Shown here in pieces: positions 63,331-64,000 of a stretch of 64,000 nucleotides of DNA. Position numbers and translations under genes: made by a program. The stretch comes from Thysanoteuthis rhombus (taxonomy: Eukaryota; Mollusca; Cephalopoda; Oegopsida; Thysanoteuthidae). Positions within the stretch are counted from its first letter, which is position 1. Each line of letters opens with the position of its first letter. The notes under the pieces are model-generated. The model saw only the letters and a program-made list of their open reading frames with translations, had not been told where the DNA came from and did no database searches. Where the stretch lies: the NCBI GenBank assembly GCA_963457665.1, contig OY735224.1, positions 41,125,739-41,189,738 on the forward strand. Direction: 5' to 3'.

Positions 63331-64000
63331 TAGTCTTGTAATGGTCTTTCTGAAAATTGTAAAAAAAAATGTCTTTTTTAACCACTTCAGAGTGGCTTTT
63401 GAAATACCCAATAGAGTGGCTGATGCCTTATGAGAAATTTTTTGATCCTAGAGTGTGTGACAAGATTTTTTTTTTTGTTTTTGAATCAGTCGATGAAATA
63501 TCTTTGGAGAAATTGTCCGGGGTCTTGTTGCTTTTGCAATGAATAAGTTATTGAAGACAATTTGTAGATTGTGATAAAGACAATGAAAGCAATGATTGTT
63601 CTGAAGAGGCTGATAAGATAACTCATAAGAAATGGCTTTATCTCGGGTCTTCTTCAGCTAGCAGTGAATTAGACAGTGGTCCAATAAAATTTGTAGATGG
63701 GAATGAAGGCCGTGAAAGCAATGATTATTTTATAGCAGCTCATGAGAATCCTTATGATAAATTCCTTTGTAATAGTGAATTAGATATGATTCAAGATAGT
63801 TTATGACTTAGGCAGTGACAGTAATAATTACCCTGGAGTGGATGATAAGATTTTTTGCCAAGATGTTGCACAAAGATTTTCCTTTGTATTCCAGTGCAAA
63901 CTATGTAAATTTCTTTATATATTCTTATATTTTTTAGTATAAATATATTCATTTATTAGAATGAAACAAACCCTTGTATATTTCCAACAAATTTTCTTAG
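63331..64000. other. Nothing firmly recognised at window end
   Basis: Start of family C's 3' part (63360-63410), then an acidic, broken plus-strand frame around 63560-63820 that could be a decayed protein fragment; I cannot assign it. Confidence 0.3.

Noticed and set aside
1-64000. CRISPR array, operon or prokaryotic system.
   Set aside because: Introns, LINEs, SINEs, LTR and Penelope-type elements and a histone stem-loop show this is animal DNA; no spacer-repeat array is present.

Overview
This is an AT-rich animal genomic window with long introns dense in mobile elements. The mix is Penelope-like elements with GIY-YIG domains, RTE-type LINE 3' ends with (GAT)n tails, tRNA-derived SINEs, Ty3/Gypsy relics and two LTR-like families. 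Together with a lophotrochozoan-looking protein set this suggests a mollusc, and my best guess is a cephalopod such as an octopus. The species is an inference; nothing in the window fixes it.

From 0.6 to 36.2 kb the minus strand carries one large split gene that I identify as shugoshin, the guardian of centromeric cohesion. Exons were placed by splice sites, phase and protein signature. The first exon is at 36.1 kb, the PP2A-binding coiled coil at 29.0-29.2 kb, a long disordered RS-motif region at 4.0-5.9 and 9.6-10.5 kb, and the C-terminal basic SGO motif at 2.4 kb. The protein is about 1,270-1,280 residues. The last exon and the small exon at 3.3 kb are less certain. Introns hold solo LTR-like repeats, a Penelope-like relic (22.5-25.1 kb), Gypsy relics (13.4-14.5 and 19.6-21.9 kb), hAT debris, a 32-bp minisatellite and a 1.2-kb foldback structure (34.0-35.2 kb).

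From 36.2 to 44.3 kb lies a nest of decayed retroelements: a minus-strand Gypsy gag/pol relic broken by a LINE fragment and an LTR-like copy, another LTR-like copy, and an inverted pair of related repeats at 42.1-42.8 kb. At 44.4-44.9 kb there is an intronless minus-strand histone H2B variant with unusual tails. It keeps a perfect histone 3' stem-loop 33 bases after the stop and a CCAAT box upstream, so it looks replication-dependent and intact.

From 45 kb to the end the window is mostly repeats: a 150-bp-arm palindrome with hammerhead-like cores (45.6-45.9 kb), a twin-primed RTE LINE with target-site duplication (46.7-47.6 kb), another RTE copy with an 8-bp duplication (50.05-50.42 kb), a GIY-YIG fragment (49.6-49.85 kb), two hAT-type elements with 8-bp duplications (54.1 and 56.7 kb), a SINE pair (58.7 and 59.8 kb) and tandem repeats (62.6-63.0 kb). 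A plus-strand first coding exon at 52.0 kb, just downstream of a long GA tract, marks another gene that I could not name.

The functional link between the two recognised genes is chromatin: shugoshin docks on phosphorylated H2A nucleosomes at centromeres, and the neighbour encodes an H2B variant. The adjacency may be chance.
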